Shown here in pieces: positions 27,285-34,932 of a stretch of 64,000 bases of DNA. Numbering within the stretch: position 1 is the stretch's first letter; each line of letters begins with the position of its first letter. Under the pieces are notes generated by a model. The model did no database searches. It saw only the letters and a program-made list of their open reading frames with translations, and was not told where the DNA came from. The position numbers and the translations under genes are program-made. Source of the stretch: Chitinophaga sp. GbtcB8 (GTDB lineage: Bacteria > Bacteroidota > Bacteroidia > Chitinophagales > Chitinophagaceae); assembly GCF_019091455.1 (NCBI RefSeq), contig NZ_JAGXJN010000003.1:1-64000 (forward strand), given 5' to 3'.

Positions 27285-28349
27285 CTATAACCCTATAGTG
27301 ACTACTTTTTTACGAATAGTATAACGAAAATTGCCTGTTAGCTGTAAGGCATATAGTACTTCTGAAATATCTTCATTCTCAAAAATGCCGCTGTATTGCA
27401 CGTCTTCCAGCTGCTTATCCTGTATGATCACCTTTACATCGTACCAGCGCTCCAGCTTCAGGGCGATCTGCTGCAGGGTTTCGCCGTCAAACACCAGCTT
27501 GTTCTTCATCCATAGCGCTTCTACCGGCGGGTTTTGCTGTTTCTTATCCAGGTAATGCACCTGCGTAAGCAGCAGGATGGGTTCCGGTTTTGTAAGGGTA
27601 GCGGTATCGTTCCTTACTACCAGTTTCTCATCCGGCCGGAGGATGATCTTTTTCTCCGGGTTCCTTTGCAGTACGATCTCTACCGCTCCACTGATCAATG
27701 CTGTTTCCGTGATCTTTTCATCAGCGTAAGCACGCACATTCAAAGCTGTTCCCAATACTTTTACATCCACCATATCCGTATGGATAATGAATGGTATGCC
27801 ATTGCGTTTGGTCACTTCAAAAAAGGCCTCTCCTTCCAGCGTCACTTTCCGGGTGTCACCGTTGAAATCATTGCCATAGGTGACTTTGCTGCTGGCGTTG
27901 AGCCATACTTGCGTGCCGTCTGGCAGCGTTAACTTTGACCGGGAGCCTTTCTTTGTCCATACCTCGTTCTGTGCAGCGGCTACCGGCACCTTCTCCTTCC
28001 TGGTGCCAAGCAATACAAGGATGATTCCCAGCGCCAGGCAGGCGGCAATAGCTACCGGCAGGATGGCCCGCAGGGAGAAAGTGCGCCGTGTGGAACGGGC
28101 CTCCGTATCATATTTCAGCGTTCCGTCTGACAGATGATTGCTTAGCCGTTGCAGGTGCCTGTTAAAGCTGTCTGCTGTATCCGGCTGCTCTCTTTCCTGC
28201 CTGCTACTCCATACGCCTTCCAGTAAACCTGCCTGCAATGCAAGGTCAGGCCGCTGTTTCAGCGCTTCTTCCAGTTCAGCTTCCTGATCGGGTGTTGTCT
28301 CTCCTGAGAGTTTTAAAACAATGAGTTCCCAGATTTTTTCGTCCTTCAT
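27285..28349 (-). CDS. FecR-family anti-sigma factor
   Basis: A 354-residue inner-membrane regulator. The cytoplasmic N-terminus (1-88; IWELIVLKLSGETTPDQEAELEEAL) binds the sigma factor, one membrane helix spans about 91-112, and the periplasmic FecR domain (about 130-250) has the family core SKLTLPDGTQVWLNASSKVTYGNDFNGDTRKVTLEGEAFFEV. A C-terminal STN-like domain (about 280-354; LQQIALKLERWYDVKVII) is typical in Bacteroidota. It receives the signal from the SusC STN domain and frees the sigma factor encoded upstream. Confidence 0.96.
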   Translation of the reverse strand: MKDEKIWELIVLKLSGETTPDQEAELEEALKQRPDLALQAGLLEGVWSSRQEREQPDTADSFNRHLQRLSNHLSDGTLKYDTEARSTRRTFSLRAILPVAIAACLALGIILVLLGTRKEKVPVAAAQNEVWTKKGSRSKLTLPDGTQVWLNASSKVTYGNDFNGDTRKVTLEGEAFFEVTKRNGIPFIIHTDMVDVKVLGTALNVRAYADEKITETALISGAVEIVLQRNPEKKIILRPDEKLVVRNDTATLTKPEPILLLTQVHYLDKKQQNPPVEALWMKNKLVFDGETLQQIALKLERWYDVKVIIQDKQLEDVQYSGIFENEDISEVLYALQLTGNFRYTIRKKVVTIGL

Positions 28350-28439
28350 TATTTATGGAACATGTGTCAATAGGACAATAAAAAAAGAAGGAGGTACCAA
28401 AGGGAAAAGAAATTTTTTTTTGGAGTGGGGGAGGGGCAT

Positions 28440-29024
28440 CTATTGCCCATATCGCTGTTTGGCTGTTACAGGTTCCAAATGTGGCCGGATGGCCTGGGTT
28501 ATTTTACGCACCGCTATAACCAGCTGGTTCCGTATGGTTGTTTTTGAGAGGTTCAGAATATCGGCTACTTCCTTGTGTTTCAGGCCATCTTCCCTTACCA
28601 TGCGGAAGATCAGCCTGCACTGGGCCGGCAGCTCAGCGATAGCCTTATTGATCTTTTCGGACATTTCAGTGGAAATATATAGCTCTTCCGGATTAATGGG
28701 GGTGCTTACATCCAGCTGGATCTCGTCCAGGCTAACGTGCGGGTATTTGTATTCCTTAATAATATAGTTCAGGGAGTAATTGCGGGCAATTACATAGAGG
28801 AACACCTGTAAATTCCTGATAGAGGGGAGCTCATCCCGGATCTTCCACAATTTGATAAAAACGTCTGAAACTATTTCCTCTGCTGCTTCTCTGGATTTTA
28901 CAAATGAAAAAACAAACCAGAAAAGCCGCTCATTAAGTAGCTCATACAATTGCCTGTATGCGTTCATGTCCTCATAAAGAGCTATTTTCTGCTGCAGATC
29001 AGCTATAGTACTTTTTTCACTCAT
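28440..29024 (-). CDS. ECF-family RNA polymerase sigma-70 factor
   Basis: A 194-residue sigma factor. Region 2 (about 18-85) contains RLFWFVFSFVKSREAAEEIVSDVFIKLW and IRNLQVFLYVIARNYSLNYI; region 4 (about 120-175) contains INKAIAELPAQCRLIFRMVREDGLKHKEVADILNLSKTTIRNQL, a clear helix-turn-helix. It is the first gene of the sigma-FecR-SusC-SusD locus and is controlled by the FecR protein downstream (90 bp). A six-codon upstream frame overlaps its start codon. Confidence 0.96.
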   Translation of the reverse strand: MSEKSTIADLQQKIALYEDMNAYRQLYELLNERLFWFVFSFVKSREAAEEIVSDVFIKLWKIRDELPSIRNLQVFLYVIARNYSLNYIIKEYKYPHVSLDEIQLDVSTPINPEELYISTEMSEKINKAIAELPAQCRLIFRMVREDGLKHKEVADILNLSKTTIRNQLVIAVRKITQAIRPHLEPVTAKQRYGQ

Positions 29025-29054
29025 AACGGGCGTTCTTTCATAACGGGAATTCTT
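29021..29054 (-). promoter_or_regulatory. Duplicated initiation region with six-codon upstream ORF overlapping the sigma start
   Basis: CATAACGGGnnTTCTT occurs twice in tandem with a 17-bp period (29022-29037 and 29039-29054). On the minus strand each copy provides an ATG. The upstream ATG (29041) opens the mini-ORF MKERPL, whose TGA stop overlaps the ATG of the sigma gene as ATGA. This layout allows translational coupling or attenuation of sigma synthesis. Confidence 0.45.
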
Positions 29055-29276
29055 CCGAGTAGAACAGTGGATGGCATTATCTTATACTAAATATACAGTA
29101 AATAATTATAATTGTATGCATGACACTAATAATTTATGGCGGCGTGAGGGAGTGGATGGGGATAAAATTTATAGATTTAGCCGACTTGACATTCAATATC
29201 GGGCTAAATCTGGTATTGATGACGTTTTAGCCGGAAGCGAATCGTCCAAATTTTCGAAAAAGGGGGTAGGAGACTC
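29055..29276. other. Intergenic stretch with an inverted repeat
   Basis: It holds the promoter region of the sigma gene. GATTTAGCC (29174-29182) and GGCTAAATC (29202-29210) form a 9-bp perfect inverted repeat around 19 bases, possibly an operator or a scar. No gene is supported; reading frames here are not protein-like. Confidence 0.4.
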
Positions 29277-29549
29277 TATCAAAAGGCTTACCTGGTCCGT
29301 GATTACGGAATGAATGTACAGCGGGCGCTGGATTCTGCTGCAATAAAGGAGGGCACATTCCTGTTTAAAGGAACGGTTGACAGCCCGGTTAAAGCAGATC
29401 TGGTAATAGATCACACCGGCCAGGACCTCAATAACCTGGGCCGCACTGCAGATGTAAGGGTAGTGTATCTTGAAAAAGGTAACATCCTGGTTAAAGGGGA
29501 TGATGCGGTTAAACAGGCTGTTATTACAGGAAGCGCTGCTGGTAGCTGA
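29277..29549 (+). pseudogene. Fragment of a DUF4369-type (TlpA-like lipoprotein) gene
   Basis: From TAT 29277 the frame reads YQKAYLVRDYGMNVQRALDSAAIKEG and then GTFLFKGTVDSPVKADLVIDH, which matches the DUF4369 pattern (xVYLxxxx...LDSAxVKxGxFxFKGxVxxPxxAxL) found at the N-terminus of Bacteroidota thiol-disulfide lipoproteins. No signal peptide precedes it in frame and no thioredoxin domain with CxxC follows; the frame stops at 29549. An ATG at 29310 gives a 79-residue ORF that is probably not a functional gene. Confidence 0.6.
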
Positions 29550-29589
29550 AGGAGTAAAATAAGCACGATATTCATCAGCACTTATGCAG

Positions 29590-30306
29590 TTATCCTGATG
29601 TGCCATACCCGGATATCTCAATCAATCTTTTTAGATCAGTGATGCAAATTTTTCTGCCTTTGGTAATTAGCATACCTGCGAGCTTAAATTCTGTTAAAAA
29701 CCGGGCGATGTTCTCATCGCCGGTGCCTACCATATTCGCCAGATCGTTGCGGGAAACATTGATCATGATCTCCTCTCCGGCTGCGGTTCCTTCTTTAAAT
29801 TTTTCACGTAATACAATCAGCGTGATCGCTAATCGTTCCTTTACGGAACGCTGGGCAACAACAGAAATGCTATTTATCAATACGGCAAATTCATGGCTGA
29901 GCGTTTTGAGCAGTCTGCGTGGTAAAACAGCAGACTTTTCTAAGGCACTTAAAAAATCCTCTTTGGGAATGAATGCAATAACGCATTCTTCTAAAGTAGC
30001 AGCAGAGTCCGGGTAACGTTCATCTGCTAAAATAGCATGATATCCTATTAGCTCGCCGGTATTGGCAACATATATGATCTGTTCTCTTCCTGTCTGGTCA
30101 ACCTGGTACTTTTTCACCTTCCCTTTTTTAATAAAGAAGATGCCGGAAGCAACCGCACCCTCCCTGAATATTACTTCTCCTTTATTATACTTCTGCTCTA
30201 ACATATTAGCGCAGAGGTATCCGTATTCGTCTTCCGGCAAATTATTCAGGATGGACTGTGATTTGAAGTTCCATTTATCAATTGGGAACAGACCCGCTAA
30301 ACTCAT
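29590..30306 (-). CDS. Crp/Fnr-family transcriptional regulator (copy 1)
   Basis: A 238-residue regulator. The cyclic-nucleotide-binding-type beta-roll (about 25-140) contains YNKGEVIFREGAVASGIFFIKKGKVKKY; a long dimer helix and a winged helix (about 160-230) with INVSRNDLANMVGTGDENIARFLTEFKLAGMLI follow. No Fnr-type cysteine cluster is visible, so an iron-sulfur sensor is unlikely. It is closely related to the protein at 32658-33365, including the identical start pattern GLFPIDKWxFKSxS. It is divergent from a methyltransferase gene across a region with a shared palindrome, so autoregulation is likely. Confidence 0.95.
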   Translation of the reverse strand: MSLAGLFPIDKWNFKSQSILNNLPEDEYGYLCANMLEQKYNKGEVIFREGAVASGIFFIKKGKVKKYQVDQTGREQIIYVANTGELIGYHAILADERYPDSAATLEECVIAFIPKEDFLSALEKSAVLPRRLLKTLSHEFAVLINSISVVAQRSVKERLAITLIVLREKFKEGTAAGEEIMINVSRNDLANMVGTGDENIARFLTEFKLAGMLITKGRKICITDLKRLIEISGYGTSG

Positions 30307-30322
30307 AATCGATCTAATTGAT

Positions 30323-30337
30323 AAAAAGTGACTTTTT
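30323..30337. promoter_or_regulatory. Probable Crp/Fnr-type operator (copy A)
   Basis: AAAAAGTGACTTTTT is a perfect palindrome about a single central G. The core AAAGT(G/C)ACTTT recurs at 32612-32632 and 34989-35001, each next to a gene of the same cluster. It sits 17 bp upstream of the Crp/Fnr copy 1 start and 53 bases (counted from the GTGAC) before a -7 element for the divergent methyltransferase. Confidence 0.6.
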
Positions 30338-30350
30338 GCAACTTTTAAAT

Positions 30351-30393
30351 TGAAAAGTATCAGTTAAACCAGACATCCCCAAAGGTACCTTTG
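30351..30393 (+). promoter_or_regulatory. Promoter of methyltransferase copy 1
   Basis: TGAAAAGTATCAGTTAAACC (30351-30370) is identical base for base to the minus strand at 34975-34956. TACCTTTG (30386-30393) fits the Bacteroidota -7 consensus TAnnTTTG exactly. The distance from palindrome to -7 equals that of the promoter at 34933-34975. Confidence 0.65.
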
Positions 30394-30461
30394 CAATATG
30401 GAAATATCAACTATTTCTCACTATCAGAATTAACACATTAAAGTTGCTAATTAATACTAAA

Positions 30462-31058
30462 ATGGGAAAAGCCTTGGTTAAATCTACCTGGTACACGACA
30501 GATGCCGCATTTGACTGGTTGTATCCCGAGCGGATACAGCTACTATCAAAACGGCATTGGACCCCAGTGGACGTGGCTAAAAAGGCTGCCCGGTTTTTAG
30601 CAACAGAACCGGGAAAGAAGGTCCTGGATATTGGCAGCGGTGTTGGGAAGTTTGCCCTCATCGGTGCGCATCACTTTCCGGATGTTTTTTTCTACGGGGT
30701 GGAACAAAGAAGAGAGCTGCACCACTATGCACAGGCAGCTAAAGAGTATACTAAAACAAATAATGCTGACTTTATTCATGGCAACTTTACACAGGTTGAC
30801 CTGGCAGAATATGATCACTTTTATTTTTATAATGCTTTTTTTGAAAATTTAGATAGTAATGGCAGGATGGATCATCAGATGGAGTATTCCACTGGTTTAT
30901 ATAACTATTACTCCCGTTACCTGTTTAAAGAGCTGGATGCTAAACCCAGCGGAACAAGACTGGCGACCTTCCATAGCCTTGAAGATGAAATTCCTTCCAG
31001 TTACCAAATAGTAGATGTCTCAACGGATCTTCTATTAAAAACATGGATAAAGCAGTGA
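30462..31058 (+). CDS. SAM-dependent methyltransferase-like protein (copy 1)
   Basis: A 198-residue cytosolic protein with a Rossmann methyltransferase core: motif I KVLDIGSGVGKFALIG (about 52-67), the acidic end of strand 2 in FYGVEQR, and motif IV-like YDHFYFYNAFFENL (about 115-128). It aligns along its full length with the protein at 31907-32518 (shared KHWTPxxVAxKAxxFLA, GxRLATxHSxEDEIP-type segments). The substrate is unknown. I chose ATG 30462 over TTG 30444. Its promoter carries the cluster operator, so it is probably controlled by the divergent Crp/Fnr protein. Confidence 0.88.
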   Translation: MGKALVKSTWYTTDAAFDWLYPERIQLLSKRHWTPVDVAKKAARFLATEPGKKVLDIGSGVGKFALIGAHHFPDVFFYGVEQRRELHHYAQAAKEYTKTNNADFIHGNFTQVDLAEYDHFYFYNAFFENLDSNGRMDHQMEYSTGLYNYYSRYLFKELDAKPSGTRLATFHSLEDEIPSSYQIVDVSTDLLLKTWIKQ

Positions 31059-31102
31059 TTAAGATCTCTGACAGATCAATGTTAAAGTAAATACATTCAA
31101 AC

Positions 31103-31372
31103 ATGACCACTGATGAGTACGTGACCACTATCATTGAGCAAATTGAGGTTGCAAAAGATGATAAGGAGGTGGAAAGGATCATTCAAATAGCGGTTACAAA
31201 AATGGAAGAAAGAAAAAAAAATGGGTTCATTATACAACGATGCATGGACAAATTAGGCATTGCTATACAAGATCTGCAGGTACTTGAATCTAGTAATAGC
31301 CGGTGGAATTGCTACCGGTTTGCATTGATCTGCATAGGGAAATTGACGGTTAAGAATGTAATTAAGGACTAG
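31103..31372 (+). CDS. Small protein of unknown function (paralogue of 34157-34444)
   Basis: An 89-residue, mostly helical soluble protein. It aligns with the 95-residue protein at 34157-34444: TDEYVTTIIEQIEVAKDDKEVERII against TDKYLLLITEQLKNAPHNKQVEIII at the start, and SRWNCYRFALICI against TQWSRLRYAVIYL near the end. I know no family. It lies between methyltransferase copy 1 (44 bp) and the DUF983 gene (15 bp) in one operon. Confidence 0.8.
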   Translation: MTTDEYVTTIIEQIEVAKDDKEVERIIQIAVTKMEERKKNGFIIQRCMDKLGIAIQDLQVLESSNSRWNCYRFALICIGKLTVKNVIKD

Positions 31373-31387
31373 AAGAAAAATACCCTG

Positions 31388-31801
31388 ATGAGTAAATCTA
31401 ATTTTATTACCAGCATTTTGAAGAGTAAATGTCCGCGGTGCAGAATGGGGATATTATTTAAAGCAAATAACCCCTACCAGCTAAAGCATGTTCTTGACAT
31501 GCACGAACAGTGCCCGGTATGTGGACAGCAAACAGAATTAGAGATCGGATTTTGGTATGGTACGGGGTATGTCAGCTATTTATTGGCGGTACTTTTTTCC
31601 ATATTTAATTTAACCTGGTATTGGCTGATCTTTGGTATAACATGGAAAGATAATAGTGTGTACCACTGGCTTATTGTTAATGGAATAATACTTACCCTAT
31701 CTATGCCTGTTCTCATGCGCTTGTCCCGGATAGTGTATCTGAACTTTTATGTTTATCATGATCCGGATGCTGAAATTATTAAAAGGCAACATGGTAAGTA
31801 A
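31388..31801 (+). CDS. DUF983 zinc-ribbon membrane protein
   Basis: A 137-residue protein of the DUF983 family. Two CPxC knuckles (CPRC near residue 15, CPVC near 43) form a zinc-ribbon-like N-terminus; two membrane helices follow (about 57-78 and 90-110) and the tail contains the LNFYVYHDPDAE motif. Family function is unknown; some members are found next to respiratory genes. Third gene of the operon; a terminator follows. Confidence 0.9.
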   Translation: MSKSNFITSILKSKCPRCRMGILFKANNPYQLKHVLDMHEQCPVCGQQTELEIGFWYGTGYVSYLLAVLFSIFNLTWYWLIFGITWKDNSVYHWLIVNGIILTLSMPVLMRLSRIVYLNFYVYHDPDAEIIKRQHGK

Positions 31802-31880
31802 ACAGATTGCTATACACGTAAAGGATCAAAAACCAACCCTTTTAGATAGTAGTGTCGCATAATCAAAAGTTTTCTGGAAA

Positions 31881-31906
31881 AAGGAGCACGTCTGTGCTCC
31901 TTAATT
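31881..31906. terminator. Terminator between convergent operons
   Basis: AAGGAGCAC / GTGCTCCTT, a 9-bp perfect stem with a GTCT loop. The plus strand has TTAATTTTAT after it and the minus strand TTTTTCC. It separates the DUF983 gene from methyltransferase copy 2. Confidence 0.8.
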
Positions 31907-32518
31907 TTATACCTTGATCCAGAAACTTAGTAAATGATCTATTTCAGTGCCCACCAAATGATAACCATCCGGGACTTCTTCCTCTGAACAATGGTAGGTA
32001 GCAAGCCTTGTACCTGCGGGCATTTTTTTCAGCTGATCACATAAATGCCGGTTATAACTATTATACAGGGATCTGGAATAGGAAAATTTATTATCTATTT
32101 TTTGAGTACCCGGGAGGTTCTCATAGAAGGAGTTGAAAAAATAAAAATGATCATATTCTCTGAAATCAAGCTCAATTAGGTTGGCATGTATGAATGTTAC
32201 ATTGCCGAGCCCTAACATTTCTTTTGCAGTGGTGGCATAAAATATCAGGTCATTCCGCTGTTCAACTCCGTGAAAGCTGGCTGCCGGGTTATAATAGGCG
32301 CCACTCAGGCAAAATTTTCCCGGCCCGCTGCCTATATCCAATATTTTTGCGCCAGGTTTGGCTGCCAGAAAATCCGAGGCCTTTTGGGCAACTTTTAAAG
32401 GGGTCCAATGCTTTTGTGCGAGCTCCCGTATGTAAAGCGGATATAGATGATGAAAATTAAAATCGGAATCAAACCATTTATTTAAATGTCCGGATAAAGA
32501 GGGTGTTGTTAATGACAT
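31907..32518 (-). CDS. SAM-dependent methyltransferase-like protein (copy 2)
   Basis: A 203-residue paralogue of the protein at 30462-31058. Motif I is AKILDIGSGPGKFCLSG (about 58-74), then FHGVEQR and YDHFYFFNSFYENL. It diverges mostly at the N-terminus. It is transcribed alone, divergent from Crp/Fnr copy 2, so the divergent regulator-methyltransferase pair exists twice in this cluster in opposite orientation. Confidence 0.88.
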   Translation of the reverse strand: MSLTTPSLSGHLNKWFDSDFNFHHLYPLYIRELAQKHWTPLKVAQKASDFLAAKPGAKILDIGSGPGKFCLSGAYYNPAASFHGVEQRNDLIFYATTAKEMLGLGNVTFIHANLIELDFREYDHFYFFNSFYENLPGTQKIDNKFSYSRSLYNSYNRHLCDQLKKMPAGTRLATYHCSEEEVPDGYHLVGTEIDHLLSFWIKV

Positions 32519-32566
32519 ACACTGGTGTAATAAAATTTTCCTTACATAATCTTCTTAATTCATTTA

Positions 32567-32574
32567 CAAAGGTA
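32567..32574 (-). promoter_or_regulatory. -7 promoter element of methyltransferase copy 2
   Basis: The minus strand reads TACCTTTG, the same -7 element as at 30386-30393 and 34933-34940. It lies 49 bp upstream of the ATG and 44 bases downstream of the GTCAC centre of the palindrome. Confidence 0.6.
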
Positions 32575-32611
32575 TTTCGCAATCTATTCGTTTACAGTAA
32601 ACTTTATCACC

Positions 32612-32632
32612 TTGAAAAGTGACTTTTTTCAA
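32612..32632. promoter_or_regulatory. Probable Crp/Fnr-type operator (copy B)
   Basis: The core AAAAGTGACTTTT (32615-32627) is a perfect palindrome about one base, extended by TTG on the left and TTCAA on the right to near-complete symmetry over 21 bp. It lies between Crp/Fnr copy 2 (26 bp to its ATG) and methyltransferase copy 2. Confidence 0.62.
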
Positions 32633-32657
32633 TTCTAAAATGTTAATTTTAGTTGTT

Positions 32658-33365
32658 ATGAGTATCAAAGGACTTTTTCCTATAGACAAGTGGGATTTCA
32701 AGAGTGAATCCATCTTTGCCGATCTGCGGCCGGATGACTTTGAGCTGCTGACAGCCCATAAAAGTGAGCATGTTTATAAAAAGAATGATATTCTTTTCAG
32801 GGAAGGAACTTACCCATCAGGAATATTTTTTATCAATAAGGGAAAGGTAAAAAAGTATAAAGTAGACAAGGATGGCAAGGAGCAGATAATTTATTTAGCC
32901 AATACCGCGCAGCTTATCGGTTATCACGCGGTTCTTTCGGGAGATCGTTACCCGGATTCAGCTGCTGTTATGGAAGAAAGCGTTATTACTTTTATTCCTA
33001 AAGAAGATTTTTTAAAGACGTTGGATCAATCTCCGGCATTGAACAACAGACTGCTTAAAACTTTAAGCCATGAGTTTGCCGTACTGGCAAACAGCCTGAC
33101 CATGTTCGCTCAAAAAACGGTACGGGAACGGTTGGCGCTGCAATTAATTGTTATCCGGGAAAAGCATAAAGTGGATTCTATTGAAGGGGCGCCTGTAGAA
33201 ATAAATATTAGCCGGGAGGACCTGGCCAGCCTTGTAGGCACTGCCAGGGAAAACGTAATCAGGATCTTAACTGAATTTAAGGAAAAGGGCATTTTGGAAA
33301 CAAAGGGCAGAAAAATTATAGTGAAAGACATTAATACGCTGATTAAAATTGCTAATCACAAATAG
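32658..33365 (+). CDS. Crp/Fnr-family transcriptional regulator (copy 2)
   Basis: A 235-residue regulator, close paralogue of the protein at 29590-30306. Beta-roll with YKKNDILFREGTYPSGIFFINKGKVKKYKVDKDGKEQIIYLAN and winged helix with INISREDLASLVGTARENVIRILTEFKEKGIL. I chose ATG 32658 (MSIKGLFPIDKW) because it matches the start of the paralogue; the frame is open from 32619 but would overlap the palindrome. No cysteine cluster. Its 3' end overlaps the convergent DUF1275 gene by 10 bp. Confidence 0.95.
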   Translation: MSIKGLFPIDKWDFKSESIFADLRPDDFELLTAHKSEHVYKKNDILFREGTYPSGIFFINKGKVKKYKVDKDGKEQIIYLANTAQLIGYHAVLSGDRYPDSAAVMEESVITFIPKEDFLKTLDQSPALNNRLLKTLSHEFAVLANSLTMFAQKTVRERLALQLIVIREKHKVDSIEGAPVEINISREDLASLVGTARENVIRILTEFKEKGILETKGRKIIVKDINTLIKIANHK

Positions 33366-34123
33366 ATAAAAATACCGGAAATGGGGACGGCCTTTCTTTT
33401 CCGGATCCTGATACGATTTATCATCTTACTTAGCCTTATCCGGAAAGCATCGTAGAACATGGCAATAACCAATATAACTGCCGGTAAATAAAAGGTGTAA
33501 TATTTCAAGCTCAGGAATGCATACCCGCCAACGATACCTCCGGCCAGGAAAAAGAAGATAATCACCAGCCGCAAAATGATCTTTCTTTTGATTACAGCGA
33601 TATTTTTACGTGGTGCCGATATGAGTGTATACAGGTCAATCCCCAGGTCTGTGAACATTCCGGTAAGATGAGTGGTTCTGACAGTATACCCTGATATCGT
33701 AGAAACAAAAGCATTTTGCATTCCCATTGCAAATAACAGGCTACCGGCAAAATAGGCTGTTTTGATAACTGATTGATTAAAGGTATGTCCAAAGCTGCCC
33801 ACCAGTAACAGAATTATGATCTCTATTATTATGGGCAATGTATAGGCAAACCTTTTGTTTTGTCCTACCCTTCCAATGCAGAAGCTGGAAAAGAAAGCTC
33901 CTGTGAGGAACAGCAAGAGCCATAATCCAACCATCCATGACGCCTGCAGATCCCCTGTTGCTAATTTATGCGCCAGTAATGCGGCATGTCCTGTTACATT
34001 GGTGGTAAGCACAGAGAACGCAAATAAGCCGGCAGCATTTACCATTCCTGCAGTAAAGCACAAAAGAACTGCTAACCGTAAATTATGCCTATAATTCCTC
34101 TTCCTTCCCGTATGACGAAGCAT
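33356..34123 (-). CDS. DUF1275 (YoaK-type) membrane protein
   Basis: A 255-residue inner-membrane protein with about six hydrophobic helices. The DUF1275 marks are CFTAGMVNAAGLFAF near residue 22, the TNVTGHAALLAHKLA stretch after it, the central GMQNAFVSTISGYTVRTTHLTGMFTDLG (about 133-160) and a basic C-terminus. Transport or other function is unknown. Third gene of an apparent operon 34898 to 33356. Confidence 0.9.
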   Translation of the reverse strand: MLRHTGRKRNYRHNLRLAVLLCFTAGMVNAAGLFAFSVLTTNVTGHAALLAHKLATGDLQASWMVGLWLLLFLTGAFFSSFCIGRVGQNKRFAYTLPIIIEIIILLLVGSFGHTFNQSVIKTAYFAGSLLFAMGMQNAFVSTISGYTVRTTHLTGMFTDLGIDLYTLISAPRKNIAVIKRKIILRLVIIFFFLAGGIVGGYAFLSLKYYTFYLPAVILVIAMFYDAFRIRLSKMINRIRIRKRKAVPISGIFIYL

Positions 34124-34156
34124 ATATCACTTCCTTTAAACATTTCATCAACATAA

Positions 34157-34444
34157 TTATAAGCTGCTCATAGATTCTCCATTTAAAACAATGTCCATCA
34201 TCAAAGATTCCCGGAGATATATAACAGCATAACGTAAGCGGCTCCACTGCGTACTGTCGCAATCAAGCGGCGATAGATCTTCTAACCAGCTCCGCAATTT
34301 GATCAGAAAGGGTTTAATCAGATCTGCGCCTTCCTTTTTCTCAATATCTGCTATTGATTGTAAAATAATTATTTCTACCTGCTTATTATGTGGTGCATTC
34401 TTCAGTTGTTCCGTTATGAGTAATAAATATTTATCTGTCTTCAT
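34157..34444 (-). CDS. Small protein of unknown function (paralogue of 31103-31372)
   Basis: A 95-residue helical protein that aligns with the 89-residue protein at 31103-31372, as described there; identity looks about one quarter to one third with aligned helices. No known family. It lies between the H-protein-like gene and the DUF1275 gene on the minus strand. Confidence 0.78.
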   Translation of the reverse strand: MKTDKYLLLITEQLKNAPHNKQVEIIILQSIADIEKKEGADLIKPFLIKLRSWLEDLSPLDCDSTQWSRLRYAVIYLRESLMMDIVLNGESMSSL

Positions 34445-34523
34445 CCTTCAAATAATTTACTAAAATGCTATATGCGTCATTATATAGCCGCCTGGATTTA
34501 TTAAAGTATGCTCTGCATTACAC

Positions 34524-34898
34524 TCAATAAATTTTTTTTGCACTGGTTAGCTTTTGATATTCTTCCGGGGAGAGTAATGGCTCCGGGGTGCCAAATTTTA
34601 AGGGGCTGATAAAAAACACCCAGCCGTTGTCCTGCGGGCTTTCCAGGATCAGGTCTAACCGGTTGGCCAGTTTGGGATTAGGACCTAAAATCACACAGCT
34701 TACAGGGGCATGTATAGGAATGTTGTAGTCTTCAGAATAAAGTTCGGCCACCAGCAAGCCTTTATTAACGGTTCCACGCTGCCGGTGCCATTTTATGCTA
34801 TCAATTTTTTTAATACCCTTAAGTTTAAAAGCGGAAATGCCCACAAAGCCCACAGTGCCATTATAATCAATCCATTCGTGATCGCTGGTGAAATGCAT
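34524..34898 (-). CDS. Glycine-cleavage-H-like protein lacking the lipoyl lysine
   Basis: A 124-residue protein with the start MHFTSDHEWIDYNGTVGFVGISAFKLKGI, close to the GcvH pattern (FTxDHEW...VGITxxA). In GcvH the lipoyl lysine lies in ESVKAxSD before the APVSG turn; here the matching segment is AELYSEDYNIPIHAPVSC, with no lysine. The C-terminal WVFFISP segment again fits GcvH. I infer a non-lipoylated relative, not a working H protein. I chose ATG 34898 over 34928 because the -7 element ends only five bases before 34928. First gene of the operon with the 95-residue and DUF1275 proteins. Confidence 0.8.
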   Translation of the reverse strand: MHFTSDHEWIDYNGTVGFVGISAFKLKGIKKIDSIKWHRQRGTVNKGLLVAELYSEDYNIPIHAPVSCVILGPNPKLANRLDLILESPQDNGWVFFISPLKFGTPEPLLSPEEYQKLTSAKKIY

Positions 34899-34932
34899 TC
34901 TGGGACGTGAGATACTTGATATTTTCATTCTG

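Noticed and set aside
34899-34928. Upstream ATG for the H-protein-like gene
   Set aside because: The -7 element ends five bases upstream, so the mRNA would begin at or after this ATG; family alignment also starts at the second ATG.
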